DNA of 64,000 bases, taken from assembly GCF_900104175.1 (NCBI RefSeq), contig NZ_FNIX01000005.1:186001-250000 (forward strand), read 5' to 3'. The DNA is from Lentzea jiangxiensis. Its GTDB lineage: Bacteria > Actinomycetota > Actinomycetes > Mycobacteriales > Pseudonocardiaceae. The notes under the pieces were generated by a model. The model was not told where the DNA came from and made no database searches. It worked only from the letters and a program-made list of their open reading frames with translations. The translations under genes and the position numbers were made by a program. How positions within the stretch are numbered: the stretch's first letter is position 1; each line of letters begins with the position of its first letter. Shown piece by piece: positions 1-7,997 of the stretch.

Positions 1-414
1 GAGGGCGGACTTCACGTCCGTGGCACCTTGTGGCCTGAACGAGTAGTCGTAACCGAGGAACAGTGGACAGACAGTGACCGGACCGCCCTCGCCGGGGAAC
101 GTGACGTACGGGTCCTCCGGCGTGATCACGTCGAGGCTGCGGCAGAGCTCCACGAGCTGCTTGTAGCGCATCTCGCCGCGGGACTGGTTGGCGTCGTCCT
201 TGGTGGTCCAGAGCTCGTGGTTGCCCGGCGACCAGATCACCCGCCCGAACCGCGGGCGCAGCGTGCGCAGCGTCCACTCGATGGAGTCGAACTTCTCGGC
301 GACGTCGCCGGCGATGATCAGCCAGTCGCCCTCCGCGGACGGCGCGATCGCCTCCACGACGTCGCGGTTCTCCTGGTAGGAGACGTGCAGATCGCTGGTC
401 GCCAAGAGCTTCAC
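1..414 (-). CDS. Calcineurin-like metallophosphoesterase, PptH-like (N-terminal 138 residues; rest lies before the window)
   Basis: The visible part has the dinuclear-metal phosphoesterase motifs SDLH (residues 7-10), GDV (36-38) and GNHE (64-67). The spacing and the segments around them (a WLIIAGDVAE-like strand, then VIWSPGNHELWTT) resemble, from memory, mycobacterial Rv2795c. That protein (PptH) removes phosphopantetheine from carrier proteins and is encoded beside the PptT phosphopantetheinyl transferase. If this holds, the next gene leftward, outside the window, should be a PPTase. The start is GTG at 414; no other in-frame start gives the usual short lead into SDLH. The coding strand leaves the window at base 1 still in frame. 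The family call is firm; the PptH role is inference. Confidence 0.85.
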   Translation of the reverse strand, partial: MKLLATSDLHVSYQENRDVVEAIAPSAEGDWLIIAGDVAEKFDSIEWTLRTLRPRFGRVIWSPGNHELWTTKDDANQSRGEMRYKQLVELCRSLDVITPEDPYVTFPGEGGPVTVCPLFLGYDYSFRPQGATDVKSAL

Positions 415-680
415 ACCTCGAACGGTAACCGTGGCGTCAACGAACCCGATCACTGCGGCCGGACGAGTCGGCTCGAATCACCCGTAAGTGGAACGCGTAA
501 CACGACCGGTTATCCGTTCGTCGCAGACAGTGCGCCACTCGTCTCAACAGGGAGAGCCGCGCATCGGCACCGCACGTCCGCTCATCGCCTATCCCGGCCT
601 ACCTACTTACCTCTTTCGTAAACGCCTTCTTACTGTGAGTGCTGTCACCTGACGGAAAAGTCCTGGCGGAGGACCACACC

Positions 681-1430
681 ATGACCGACTCGCAGCAGTT
701 CGCACGCACATCGGACCCGCGCCTCGCGCGCCAGGTCCCGCCCCGCCAGGTGCCAGGACGCCCCGTGCCGCCCCACCAGGCCCAGGTCCCGGTCCGCTAC
801 GGCCAGCCGATCGACCCGCGCCTCGTCGGCACCCCGTCGTTCCGCCGCACCGTCGGCGCCGAGATCGCCCGCCACGCCCAGCAGGCCTACGCCGTCCCGC
901 AGCGCCGCACCACGGCCGACGACACCGCCCTGGCCACCCTGCTCCGCTCCCGCCAGCGCGCCGAGTCCGCCCGCCAGGACACGCGGCCCGCCGACGTCGC
1001 GCCGCGCACGGAGAGCTGGATGCGCTCCTCCGCGTGGCCCGAGCCGACCGCCGAGCCCGGCCGCGGTGACGTCATCGAACAGCTCTCCGCCCGCCTCGTG
1101 CCGGCGAACCTGTGGGCGGTCGTCGAACCGCTCATCCCGCCGGCCAAGGTGCGGCGGCAGGGCGGCGGACGCGGGCGCGTGTCCAACCGGGCCGTGTTCA
1201 CCGCGATCGTGTTCGTCTTGTCGTCGGGGTGTGCTTGGCGGCATCTGCCGGCTTCGTTCGGGGTGACCGTGCCCACCGTGCACCGGCGGTTCCAGGAGTG
1301 GACCGACCTGGGGTTGTGGGTTCGGCTGCGGCGCGCCGCGGCTGAGGGTGCTTGCTCCGGGGACGAGCTGGCCTGGATTCGGGCGGTGCTGGACGCTGCT
1401 GATCGGCGGGCGGCGAAGGCTGCCAGCTGA
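681..1430 (+). CDS. Pro/Arg-rich protein with a C-terminal IS5-type transposase N-terminal (DUF4096) domain
   Basis: The 249-residue protein has two unlike parts. Residues 1 to about 135 are low-complexity, rich in Pro, Arg, Ala and Gln, with no recognised fold. Residues of about 139-218 match the helical DNA-recognition domain (DUF4096) at the start of IS5-family transposases: LWAVVEPLIP, then an RGRVSNRAVF stretch and SGCAWRHLP. The DDE catalytic core that normally follows is absent; the protein ends about 30 residues later with a normal stop. ATG at 681 follows GGAGG at 668-672 and is preferred over an in-frame start at 639. No inverted repeats or target duplications were seen around it, so it looks like a domesticated DNA-binding domain or an IS relic fused to host sequence, not an active element. 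Function unknown. Confidence 0.7.
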   Translation: MTDSQQFARTSDPRLARQVPPRQVPGRPVPPHQAQVPVRYGQPIDPRLVGTPSFRRTVGAEIARHAQQAYAVPQRRTTADDTALATLLRSRQRAESARQDTRPADVAPRTESWMRSSAWPEPTAEPGRGDVIEQLSARLVPANLWAVVEPLIPPAKVRRQGGGRGRVSNRAVFTAIVFVLSSGCAWRHLPASFGVTVPTVHRRFQEWTDLGLWVRLRRAAAEGACSGDELAWIRAVLDAADRRAAKAAS

Positions 1431-1440
1431 GGGTTTGGCT

Positions 1441-1477
1441 TCGCCGGGGTCGCTCTGCGGAAGGGTGACCCCGGCGA
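1441..1477 (+). terminator. Hairpin after the DUF4096 gene
   Basis: Perfect 11-bp arms (1441-1451 and 1467-1477; TCGCCGGGGTC pairing with GACCCCGGCGA-type sequence) enclose a 15-nt loop. It begins 10 bases after the stop at 1430. There is no U-tract, as is usual in high-GC actinobacteria. It may act on both strands, since the kinase operon converges from the right. Confidence 0.7.
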
Positions 1478-1510
1478 GTTGTTCCGGCAGGCGGGCCGGC
1501 TTGCGTTGAC

Positions 1511-1556
1511 CGGTGCTGTTCCGGCGGAGGGGTCACCTTCGCGGTGACGTCACCTC
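1511..1556. repeat. Dispersed intergenic repeat, copy 1
   Basis: This segment contains CTGTTCCGGCGGAG, then GGTCACCT, then GACGTCACC. The same three blocks occur in the same order at 12858-12905. Both copies lie downstream of the stop of a minus-strand gene (histidine kinase here, decarboxylase there) in a convergent intergenic gap. The genes themselves are unrelated. The segment has dyad symmetry (GGTGACGTCACC), so it could form structure in RNA. Function is unknown. Confidence 0.5.
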
Positions 1557-1599
1557 GATACCGCTCGCCGGACGGGTCTGGTTCCCGGCTTCCCAGGCG

Positions 1600-2775
1600 T
1601 CACATCCCGTTGATCCCGGCCTGGTACTTCGGAACCCGGACGGTGATCTTCGTGCCCAGGCCCAGGGCTGTCTCCACCACCAGGCCGTACTCGTCGCCGT
1701 ACACCCGCCGCAGCCGCTCGTCGATGTTGCCCAGGCCGATGCCCGCGGACTCGTCCACCTGACCGGCCAGGGTGCGGCGGAGCTTTTCGGGGTCCATGCC
1801 GATGCCGTCGTCCTCGATCGTGATGTGGGCTTCGGCGCCGCCGTCGTCGGCGTAGATCTGGATGTGGCCCGGTTCCACCTTGCCCTCCATGCCGTGGCGC
1901 ACGGCGTTCTCCACGAGAGGTTGCAGGCAGAGGAACGGCACGGTGACCGGGAGCACTTCGGGGGCGACCTGGAGGGTGACCCTCAGGCGTTCGCCGAAGC
2001 GGGCTCGTTCGAGGGCCAGGTACTGGTCGATGGAGCGGAGCTCCTCGGCCAGGGTGGTGAAGTCGCCGTGGCGGCGGAACGAGTAGCGGGTGAAGTCCGC
2101 GAAGTCGAGGAGCAGGGTGCGGGCGCGTTCCGGGTTGGTGCGGACGTACGAGGCGATGGCGGACAGCGAGTTGTAGATGAAGTGCGGCGAGATCTGGGCT
2201 CGCAGGGCGCGCACTTCGGCTTCGACCAGGCGCGTCCGGGAGCGGTCCAGCTCGGCGAGTTCCAGTTGGCCCGCCGCCCAGCGGGCCACCTGGTTCGTGG
2301 CGCGGACGAGGCCTGCCGATGCTTCGCGGGAGTAGGCGGCGAGGGTGCCTACTACGCGGCCTTCCACGGTCAGAGGGGCCACCACGGCGCAGTTGATCGG
2401 GCAGTTCGGTTCGGAGCAGCCTATGTCGAACGCCTGGGTGCGGCCGGTCAGGAAGACGTCCTCCGCCTGTGCCATGGCCTCGTGGGCGTGGTGCTCGGAA
2501 ACGCCTTCCCACGCCACGACTTCCGTCTCGTCGGTGAGGGCGAGGGCGGGGGTGTCGAGCAGGGTGCGCAGGTGCCGTGCGGACTTCTTCGCCGCGTCGG
2601 GGACGAGGCCCGCTCGTAGTGGTGGGGCGGCGGACCAGGCCGTGTGCAGGGTTTCGTAGGTGACGCGTTGTGCTTCGGTCGAGAGCGACTGCTTGTTGCG
2701 GGTGCCCCGCCACAGCACGAGCACCGCCGAGCCGCCCACGACCAGGATCGCGGCGGCGGTGAGGAAGTCCGCCAT
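1600..2775 (-). CDS. LytS/YehU-type sensor histidine kinase
   Basis: Membrane-anchored kinase of 391 residues: one N-terminal transmembrane helix (about 5-23), a GAF-like sensor region (about 60-150), a His_kinase domain with the acceptor in ISPHFIYNSLS (His198), and an HATPase_c domain with N-box QPLVENAVRHG (Asn290) and a DDGIGM G1 box. The sensor region has three closely spaced cysteines (Cys120, Cys125, Cys129, GCSEPNCPINC), suggesting metal or redox sensing; that role is inferred. It is the last gene of a four-gene operon, 13 bp behind the symporter. AAGGTGG precedes the ATG. It probably phosphorylates the LytTR regulator at 4926-5849 in response to the substrate or activity of the transporter between them. 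Confidence 0.9.
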   Translation of the reverse strand: MADFLTAAAILVVGGSAVLVLWRGTRNKQSLSTEAQRVTYETLHTAWSAAPPLRAGLVPDAAKKSARHLRTLLDTPALALTDETEVVAWEGVSEHHAHEAMAQAEDVFLTGRTQAFDIGCSEPNCPINCAVVAPLTVEGRVVGTLAAYSREASAGLVRATNQVARWAAGQLELAELDRSRTRLVEAEVRALRAQISPHFIYNSLSAIASYVRTNPERARTLLLDFADFTRYSFRRHGDFTTLAEELRSIDQYLALERARFGERLRVTLQVAPEVLPVTVPFLCLQPLVENAVRHGMEGKVEPGHIQIYADDGGAEAHITIEDDGIGMDPEKLRRTLAGQVDESAGIGLGNIDERLRRVYGDEYGLVVETALGLGTKITVRVPKYQAGINGM

Positions 2776-2788
2776 TTCACGCCACCTT

Positions 2789-4531
2789 CTAGCTTCGCTC
2801 TTCGCCCGAGTGGGGGCCGGAGCTGTCGAGCCCGAGGTTCTCGGGCGCGTGGAGCTTGACCATCGTGCGCTGCACCCCGGACGGCACGTGGCGCTGGGTG
2901 AGCAGCGAGACGACGTACATGACCGCGAAGCCGAGCGGCGCGGTCCAGGCCGCCGGGCGGGACAGCAGGATCTCGTACCAGGCGTCGCCGGTGTCGGTGA
3001 ACATCGTGACGAGGCCCGCGGTCAGGGCGGGCAGGCCGCCGGCGAGCATGCCGGCGATCGCGCCGACGGTCGTGATGCGCGACGACCAGATCCCCAGCAT
3101 CAGCAACGGGCACAGGGAGGACGCCGCCACCGCGAACGCCAGGCCGACCATGTCCGCCACGGGCATTCCGGTCGACACGAACGTCATCGCGAGCGGCACG
3201 ATGCCCGCCAGCACCGTCGACACGCGGAAACCGCGCACGCCGCCCACGCGCAGCACGTCCTGGGAGAGCACGCCGGCCAGCGACACGACCAGGCCCGACG
3301 ACGTCGAGAGGAACGCCGCGAAGGCGCCGCCCGCCACCAGGGCGCCGAGCAGTTCGCCGCCTATGCCGTCGATCATGCGTGTCGGCAGCACGAGCACCAC
3401 GGCGTCGGTCTGGCCCGTCATCAGCAGTTCGGGCGTGTAGATGCGGCCGAGCGCGCCGTAGATCGGCGGCATCAGGTAGAAGACGGACAGCAGGCCGAGC
3501 ACGATCAACGTCGTGCGGCGCGCGGCCGTGCCGTTCGGGTTCGTGTAGAAGCGCACGATCACGTGCGGCAGGCCCATCGTGCCGAGGAACGTCGCGATGA
3601 TGAGCGAATAGGCCCCGTACAACGGGAAGTCCGCGCCGCTCGACATCGGCAGCGACCACATCTCGTTGGTGTTGTGCGCCATTGTGGACAGGTGCGGGAC
3701 GGCGGCGTCCTTCGGGAACACGAACTCCGAGCCCTGTCCGATGCGGTGGTAGCCCTCGGCGAGCAGCACCGCGGCGTTCTCGACGCGGTTGCCGTCGACC
3801 TCGCCCGTGCCCTTCACGACGAGCGGCCGCTCGGCGTGGACGACCGTGGGGCGCTGGAACGAGACCTCGGTGTCCTGCCGGAACGCCGGGAAGTCCGGCT
3901 TGGTCAGCGACTGGGCGCCGTGCACCTGCCAGACGAGAACCAGGAAGACGATCGGCACGGCGATCGCGGTGAGCTTGAACCAGTACTGGAACGCCTGCAC
4001 GAACGTGATCGACCGCATCCCGCCGGACATCACGTTCGCCGTCACGACGACCGTCACGATCAGCGCGCCCACCCAGTCCGGTGCGCCCGTGACGGTGTTC
4101 AGGGTCAGACCGGCGCCTTCGAGCTGCGGCAGCAGGTACAGCCAGCCGATCGCGAGCGCCAGCACCGACGCGACCGCGCGCACGCCCCGCGAGCGGAACC
4201 GGGCCTCGGCGAAGTCCGGCAGCGTGTAGGCGCCCGACCGCCGCAACGGCGCCGCGACCATCGTCAGCAGCACCAGGTACCCGGCGGTGTAGCCGACCGG
4301 GAACCACAGCATGTCCGGCCCGTAGGCGAAGATCAGCCCGGCGATGCCGACGAACGACGCCGCCGAGAGGTACTCGCCGCCGATCGCGGAGGCGTTCCAC
4401 CACGGCGACACCGTGCGCGACGCGACGTAGAAGTCCGACGTGGTGCGCGAGACGCGCAGGCCGTAGGTGCCGACCAGGATCGCGCCCAGTACGACGACCA
4501 CCACCGCCACTACGGCGTAGCCACTCGTCAT
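2789..4531 (-). CDS. Sodium:solute symporter, cation/acetate (ActP/MctC-like) permease
   Basis: SSS-family (SLC5) transporter of 580 residues with about 13 predicted membrane helices. The opening region (DFYVASRTVSPWWNASAIGGEYLSAAS split across TM1) is characteristic of acetate/monocarboxylate permeases. A long loop of about 100 residues between helices (about 225-320), probably extracytoplasmic, also occurs in actinobacterial cation/acetate symporters. The probable substrate is acetate, pyruvate or another short monocarboxylate. ATG at 4531 overlaps the DUF485 stop by ATGA, so the two are translationally coupled. DUF485 proteins commonly accompany ActP permeases. The flanking regulator and kinase suggest induction by external carboxylate. 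Confidence 0.9.
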   Translation of the reverse strand: MTSGYAVVAVVVVVLGAILVGTYGLRVSRTTSDFYVASRTVSPWWNASAIGGEYLSAASFVGIAGLIFAYGPDMLWFPVGYTAGYLVLLTMVAAPLRRSGAYTLPDFAEARFRSRGVRAVASVLALAIGWLYLLPQLEGAGLTLNTVTGAPDWVGALIVTVVVTANVMSGGMRSITFVQAFQYWFKLTAIAVPIVFLVLVWQVHGAQSLTKPDFPAFRQDTEVSFQRPTVVHAERPLVVKGTGEVDGNRVENAAVLLAEGYHRIGQGSEFVFPKDAAVPHLSTMAHNTNEMWSLPMSSGADFPLYGAYSLIIATFLGTMGLPHVIVRFYTNPNGTAARRTTLIVLGLLSVFYLMPPIYGALGRIYTPELLMTGQTDAVVLVLPTRMIDGIGGELLGALVAGGAFAAFLSTSSGLVVSLAGVLSQDVLRVGGVRGFRVSTVLAGIVPLAMTFVSTGMPVADMVGLAFAVAASSLCPLLMLGIWSSRITTVGAIAGMLAGGLPALTAGLVTMFTDTGDAWYEILLSRPAAWTAPLGFAVMYVVSLLTQRHVPSGVQRTMVKLHAPENLGLDSSGPHSGEERS

Positions 4532-4929
4532 GGACGTTCGACCAGCTCCGCGAACTCCCGTTCACTGCGTTCGGCCTGCCGCACGTAGAACCAGCCGGCC
4601 AGCAGCAGCATCGGGAACGTCGCCACGCACAGCAGGAACCACGGCAGTCCGAGGCCGAGGACCCGGAACTTCCCCAGCCCCGGCTCGATCGCGAACAGCA
4701 GCGGCAACAACCCGAGCGCGCCGCACGTCACCAGGCACACCGACAGGCCGAGGCGTCGTTGCGCCCGGATCAGCGTGCGCATGTAGACGGCGCCGAGCTC
4801 ACTCTGCTCCTTGATCTCGCGCGTGCCCGAGTACGGGCGGCGCGCGCGGGGCGCCCGCGTGCGCGGGCTCGTCACCACCACGCGCTGGGTCGGCTTCGGC
4901 ACCGGACACCGGGGTGGTGGCGTCGTCAC
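4528..4929 (-). CDS. DUF485-like small membrane protein
   Basis: A 133-residue protein with a basic, Pro-rich cytoplasmic N terminus (1-45) and two transmembrane helices (about 60-82 and 92-115) ending in a charged tail. The architecture and position directly before an SSS acetate permease fit the DUF485/YjcH family, probably an accessory subunit of the symporter. GTG at 4929 overlaps the stop of the upstream regulator (GTGA) and its own stop overlaps the symporter ATG, so the three genes form a tightly coupled set. The basic N-terminal extension is longer than in YjcH. Confidence 0.75.
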   Translation of the reverse strand: MTTPPPRCPVPKPTQRVVVTSPRTRAPRARRPYSGTREIKEQSELGAVYMRTLIRAQRRLGLSVCLVTCGALGLLPLLFAIEPGLGKFRVLGLGLPWFLLCVATFPMLLLAGWFYVRQAERSEREFAELVERP

Positions 4930-5849
4930 GACCCCAGCCCGTTCCTGGGCTGGGCCGCGCCGGTGGAGGCGGTCTGGCCCGCGACGGAGGCCGGGCGGGC
5001 ACGGCGGACCAGCAGCTGGCGCAGGTGCCGGGCGTGCCGTCGGCTGACCGGCAGCACCGCGCCACCGATCGTGACGCTGAGGTGGCCCTCCTCGAGGCGC
5101 AGTTCGTCGATGTGGCCGAGCGACACCAGGTGGCTGCGGTGGATGCGGACGAACCCGGCGCTGCGCCAGCGTTCCTCCAGGCCGTTCAACGCCGCGCGCA
5201 CCAGGCCGCTGCCGGTCGCGGTGTGCAGGCGGGCGTAGTCGCCGTGCGCCTCCACGTACCGGATGTCGGCGAGGCGGATGAACCGGGTGACGCCGCCGAG
5301 TTCGACGGGGATGACCTCGTCCCCCATCTCCGGCGGCGTGGAGTTCGCGGGCTGCGCCGGCGCCGCGGCGGTGGGCTCGCCGGACGTCTTCACGGCGTTC
5401 TTCGTGTCCCACACCTCGTGCACGATCCGGTGCACGGACTCGGCGAGCCGTTCGGGACGCACGGGCTTGAGCAGGTAGTCGAGGGCTTTGAGCTCGAACG
5501 CCTCGACGGCGGGCTGCTGGTGCGCCGTCACGAACACGACGGGCGGCGGCTGCGCGAACCGGGACAGCACGCGGGCGAGGTCGAGACCGTCGAGCCCCGG
5601 CATGCGGATGTCGAGGAACACCGCGTCCAACGGCTGACCGGCGTCCATCGCGCGGTGCAGCACGCGGAGCGCCTTCGTGGCGTCGGTGACCGCCTCGACG
5701 TGGGCGATGCGCGGATCGGAGCGCAACAGGTACACGAGGTCTTCCAGGGCCGGTGCCTCGTCGTCGACGGCGAGCACCCGCAAGGAGCGTTCGAGGCCGC
5801 CACGTCGATCAGGCCCCTCGCAGATGGGGCAGGGCAGACCTGAGGTCAT
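4926..5849 (-). CDS. LytTR-family response regulator
   Basis: 307 residues: receiver domain (about 22-140) with acidic pocket Asp29/Asp30, phospho-acceptor Asp80 in VFLDIRMPG, a Thr in VFVTAH and Lys in YLLKP; then an Ala/Pro linker; then a LytTR DNA-binding domain (about 180-285; IRYVEAHGDYARLHT and FVRIHRSHLV). It is first in the operon with DUF485, symporter and kinase. It has an N-terminal extension LPCPICEG with a CPxC pair before the receiver fold. That mirrors the cysteine cluster in the kinase and may be functional, or the true start may be downstream, though no better ribosome-binding site was found. It probably controls its own operon through LytTR direct repeats not located here. 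Confidence 0.9.
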   Translation of the reverse strand: MTSGLPCPICEGPDRRGGLERSLRVLAVDDEAPALEDLVYLLRSDPRIAHVEAVTDATKALRVLHRAMDAGQPLDAVFLDIRMPGLDGLDLARVLSRFAQPPPVVFVTAHQQPAVEAFELKALDYLLKPVRPERLAESVHRIVHEVWDTKNAVKTSGEPTAAAPAQPANSTPPEMGDEVIPVELGGVTRFIRLADIRYVEAHGDYARLHTATGSGLVRAALNGLEERWRSAGFVRIHRSHLVSLGHIDELRLEEGHLSVTIGGAVLPVSRRHARHLRQLLVRRARPASVAGQTASTGAAQPRNGLGS

Positions 5850-6094
5850 TCGAGATCGAGTCCAAACTGTGTACGGCCGATCCTCCCGAGCGGCGATCAG
5901 ACCGTGCTGCGGTCGTCACGCGCCCGGTGAGCCGAGGGCGTCGGATACGCGATCATGCACCGTCACGGAGGGTGATCCGCCCTGGGGGTCCGGTAGCACC
6001 GTGTGTGCACCACGTGACCCCTTCCGGTCGTGTGAACCCGATCGGCCGCATCATCCGCCAGGTGAACGACGGGCCGGAACCCTCCGATCGGGTG

Positions 6095-6382
6095 TCAGGA
6101 CTGCCGTACGGCCCGCGGCTGGGCCGCCAGCGCGTCACCGAGTGTGATCTCCAGCTCGATGAACGACTCCTCGGCTCGGCGGGCGGCGACGCTCACGGAG
6201 GCGGCGGCGGCCGGGCCGATCAGTCTGCGGGTGGGCGCGCGCAGCGCCCCGATGGCCTCGGACCACTGGTTCGACAGCTTGGCGAGGCCGCTCAGCGTGT
6301 CGACGAGCTCGTCGGTGGTGTCCGGCGGCGATGCGATGATCTCCGCCAGCCGGTCGCGCAGGGCGTCCAGTGCCGGGTCCAC
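6095..6382 (-). CDS. Small helical hypothetical protein
   Basis: 95 residues, predicted almost wholly alpha-helical, with alternating acidic and hydrophobic positions (VDPALDALRDRL, then DELVDTLSGLAKLSNQW) and no signal or membrane helix. No family recognised. The start is GTG at 6382, five bases after a clear GGAGG; a longer frame reaches 6445 but lacks a Shine-Dalgarno site. It is transcribed toward the LytTR operon, separated by 245 bases (5850-6094) that hold no convincing gene and should contain the operon promoter. Confidence 0.6.
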   Translation of the reverse strand: MDPALDALRDRLAEIIASPPDTTDELVDTLSGLAKLSNQWSEAIGALRAPTRRLIGPAAAASVSVAARRAEESFIELEITLGDALAAQPRAVRQS

Positions 6383-6640
6383 TTCGTCCTCCAGTCGGCT
6401 GCGCCCGGGAATTTTCCCAGGCAATTCCCCAGTGCGCCTCACCATATCCCGGCCACCGCGTCCCCGTGCAATGGTGTTGCCCCCAACGGCTCCACGCGGT
6501 CAATCGACTGCCATTCCACCTCGGCGATTGCGTCTCAAATGGGGCGCGCTTTTGCCCCGGACCGGAAAAAGCGGCTTTTCAGGTGACTTCCCGCGGGCGG
6601 CCGGGGTATGACTGGGGTTCGGCCGATCTGGGGGGATGCG

Positions 6641-7990
6641 GTGAAGTATTTCGTGGTTCGGGACGGCGGTCCGCTTCCGCGCGCTCTCGTGCGGGTGGAC
6701 GGCGACCGGGAACAGGAGCTGGCCGGCACGGGCGAGTGGGTCGGCTCCGCTCTTCTCGCCGCGCCCGAACCGGCGTGGACGGTCACGGAGGTCGAGAGCC
6801 ACGCGTTCTACGACCACGCGTACGAGGCGATGCGTGAGGCACGGGCCGGGCTGCCGTGCGTGGCGGTGTTCTCGACGACCTTCCGCGTCGACGAGTTCCT
6901 CAACGTGACCGCGGTGATGCGCCGGCGGGACGGTGTGCAGGAGTGGCTCGGCCGCCACCTCACCCCGGACAACGTCTGGCGAGCCGGGAAACGCGCCTAC
7001 CGGGGGTCGCTCTGGTTGCCGATCAGCGAGGAGGAGCTGGAGCGCCACCGGTGGGCGGCGATCTGGCCGTCGTGGTTCGTGGTGCGCGAGGAGAGCGGCC
7101 GGCTGCACGCGGTGGTCAGGAAGATCCCGTCGGCGGAAGAGGCTTTCACGCGCGACCTGCGCTGGGTCGCTTCCGACCTGCTCGGCCGCGAGGACCTCCG
7201 GGTCGAGGAGCTCGACCGCGCCGACTCCGGCAGGGCGCTGGAGGAGATCGAACTCGAGGTGCACCGCGAACGGCTGCGGGCGCGGGGCGGACCCGAGTAC
7301 TTCACGGTGGAGAACGGGATCTTCGACCCCCGGGGCGTCTTCTGCGTGATCAGGCGGGCCGGGACGGGCGAGGAGGTCCACACGGGGGCCGGCTGGGCGC
7401 CCTCGGAGCTGCTCACGGAGGTCGAACAGCGCAAGCGGGTGTTCTACCGCCACCGCGCCGTGTCCGCCGAGGAAGCCGGGGCGGTCATCGCGGGACGGTC
7501 CGGCCGCCGGTGCTTCCTGCTGCTGGACGCACCGGGCGAGCTCCCGCTGCCGCTCGCGGTGGTCCGGGTCGACGGGGACCGCGAGCAGGCGTTCACCCGC
7601 GACCTGGTGTGGGCCCCGTCGGACCTGCTGGCGCGCGTGGCGGAGCAGCCGGGGGTGCGGGTCGAGGAGGTCCCGGCGGGCTTCGAGGTGAACCACGCGT
7701 TCACGATGGCCAAGAGGATCCGCCACGAGAGGCAGCGGACCGCCTGGCCGCACGACGGGCACCGGTACCACGCGTTCTTCCGCGACCGGGCCGCGGCGCT
7801 CGACCTCGCGAACCTGGACCACCTGCACCGCACCGGGCACCTGGGGGACGCCGAGTACCGCGGGGACGGCGAGTGGCATTCCACGCGCTGGTCGCTGGAG
7901 GACTACGACCGGGGCACGCGGGACGGTGAGCACCTGCCGGTCAGCCCCGACGAGGCCCGGTGGCTGACCGGGCTCCTCGACGACCGCTGA
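6641..7990 (+). CDS. Unrecognised protein made of about four to five degenerate 60-65-residue repeats
   Basis: 449 residues, soluble. A unit of about 60-65 residues recurs: an aromatic-led strand (YFVVR, WFVVREE, YFTVENG, CFLLLD), a second strand ending in R (ALVRVDGDRE, AVVRKIPSAEE, CVIRRAGTGEE, AVVRVDGDRE), then a W-(A/V)xSxLL element (EWVGSALL, RWVASDLL, GWAPSELL, VWAPSDLL) and a short acidic helix. Units start near residues 3, 145, 220 and 291; a more diverged unit probably occupies 71-140. The C-terminal 90 residues differ and are rich in His, Asp and Arg. GTG at 6641 follows GGGGGA at 6631; an in-frame ATG at 6608 lacks as good a site. No enzyme motif was found. It stands alone, convergent with the helicase gene. 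Confidence 0.7.
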   Translation: MKYFVVRDGGPLPRALVRVDGDREQELAGTGEWVGSALLAAPEPAWTVTEVESHAFYDHAYEAMREARAGLPCVAVFSTTFRVDEFLNVTAVMRRRDGVQEWLGRHLTPDNVWRAGKRAYRGSLWLPISEEELERHRWAAIWPSWFVVREESGRLHAVVRKIPSAEEAFTRDLRWVASDLLGREDLRVEELDRADSGRALEEIELEVHRERLRARGGPEYFTVENGIFDPRGVFCVIRRAGTGEEVHTGAGWAPSELLTEVEQRKRVFYRHRAVSAEEAGAVIAGRSGRRCFLLLDAPGELPLPLAVVRVDGDREQAFTRDLVWAPSDLLARVAEQPGVRVEEVPAGFEVNHAFTMAKRIRHERQRTAWPHDGHRYHAFFRDRAAALDLANLDHLHRTGHLGDAEYRGDGEWHSTRWSLEDYDRGTRDGEHLPVSPDEARWLTGLLDDR

Positions 7991-7997
7991 ACACCGG

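Noticed and set aside
5850..6094. A CRP/GlxR-type operator near TGTGTGCACCACGTGA upstream of the LytTR operon
   Set aside because: The half-sites do not have the TGTGA-N6-TCACA arrangement.
6407..6418. Palindrome GGGAA-TT-TTCCC before the small helical gene
   Set aside because: Five-base arms in an isolated place are too weak to call an operator.
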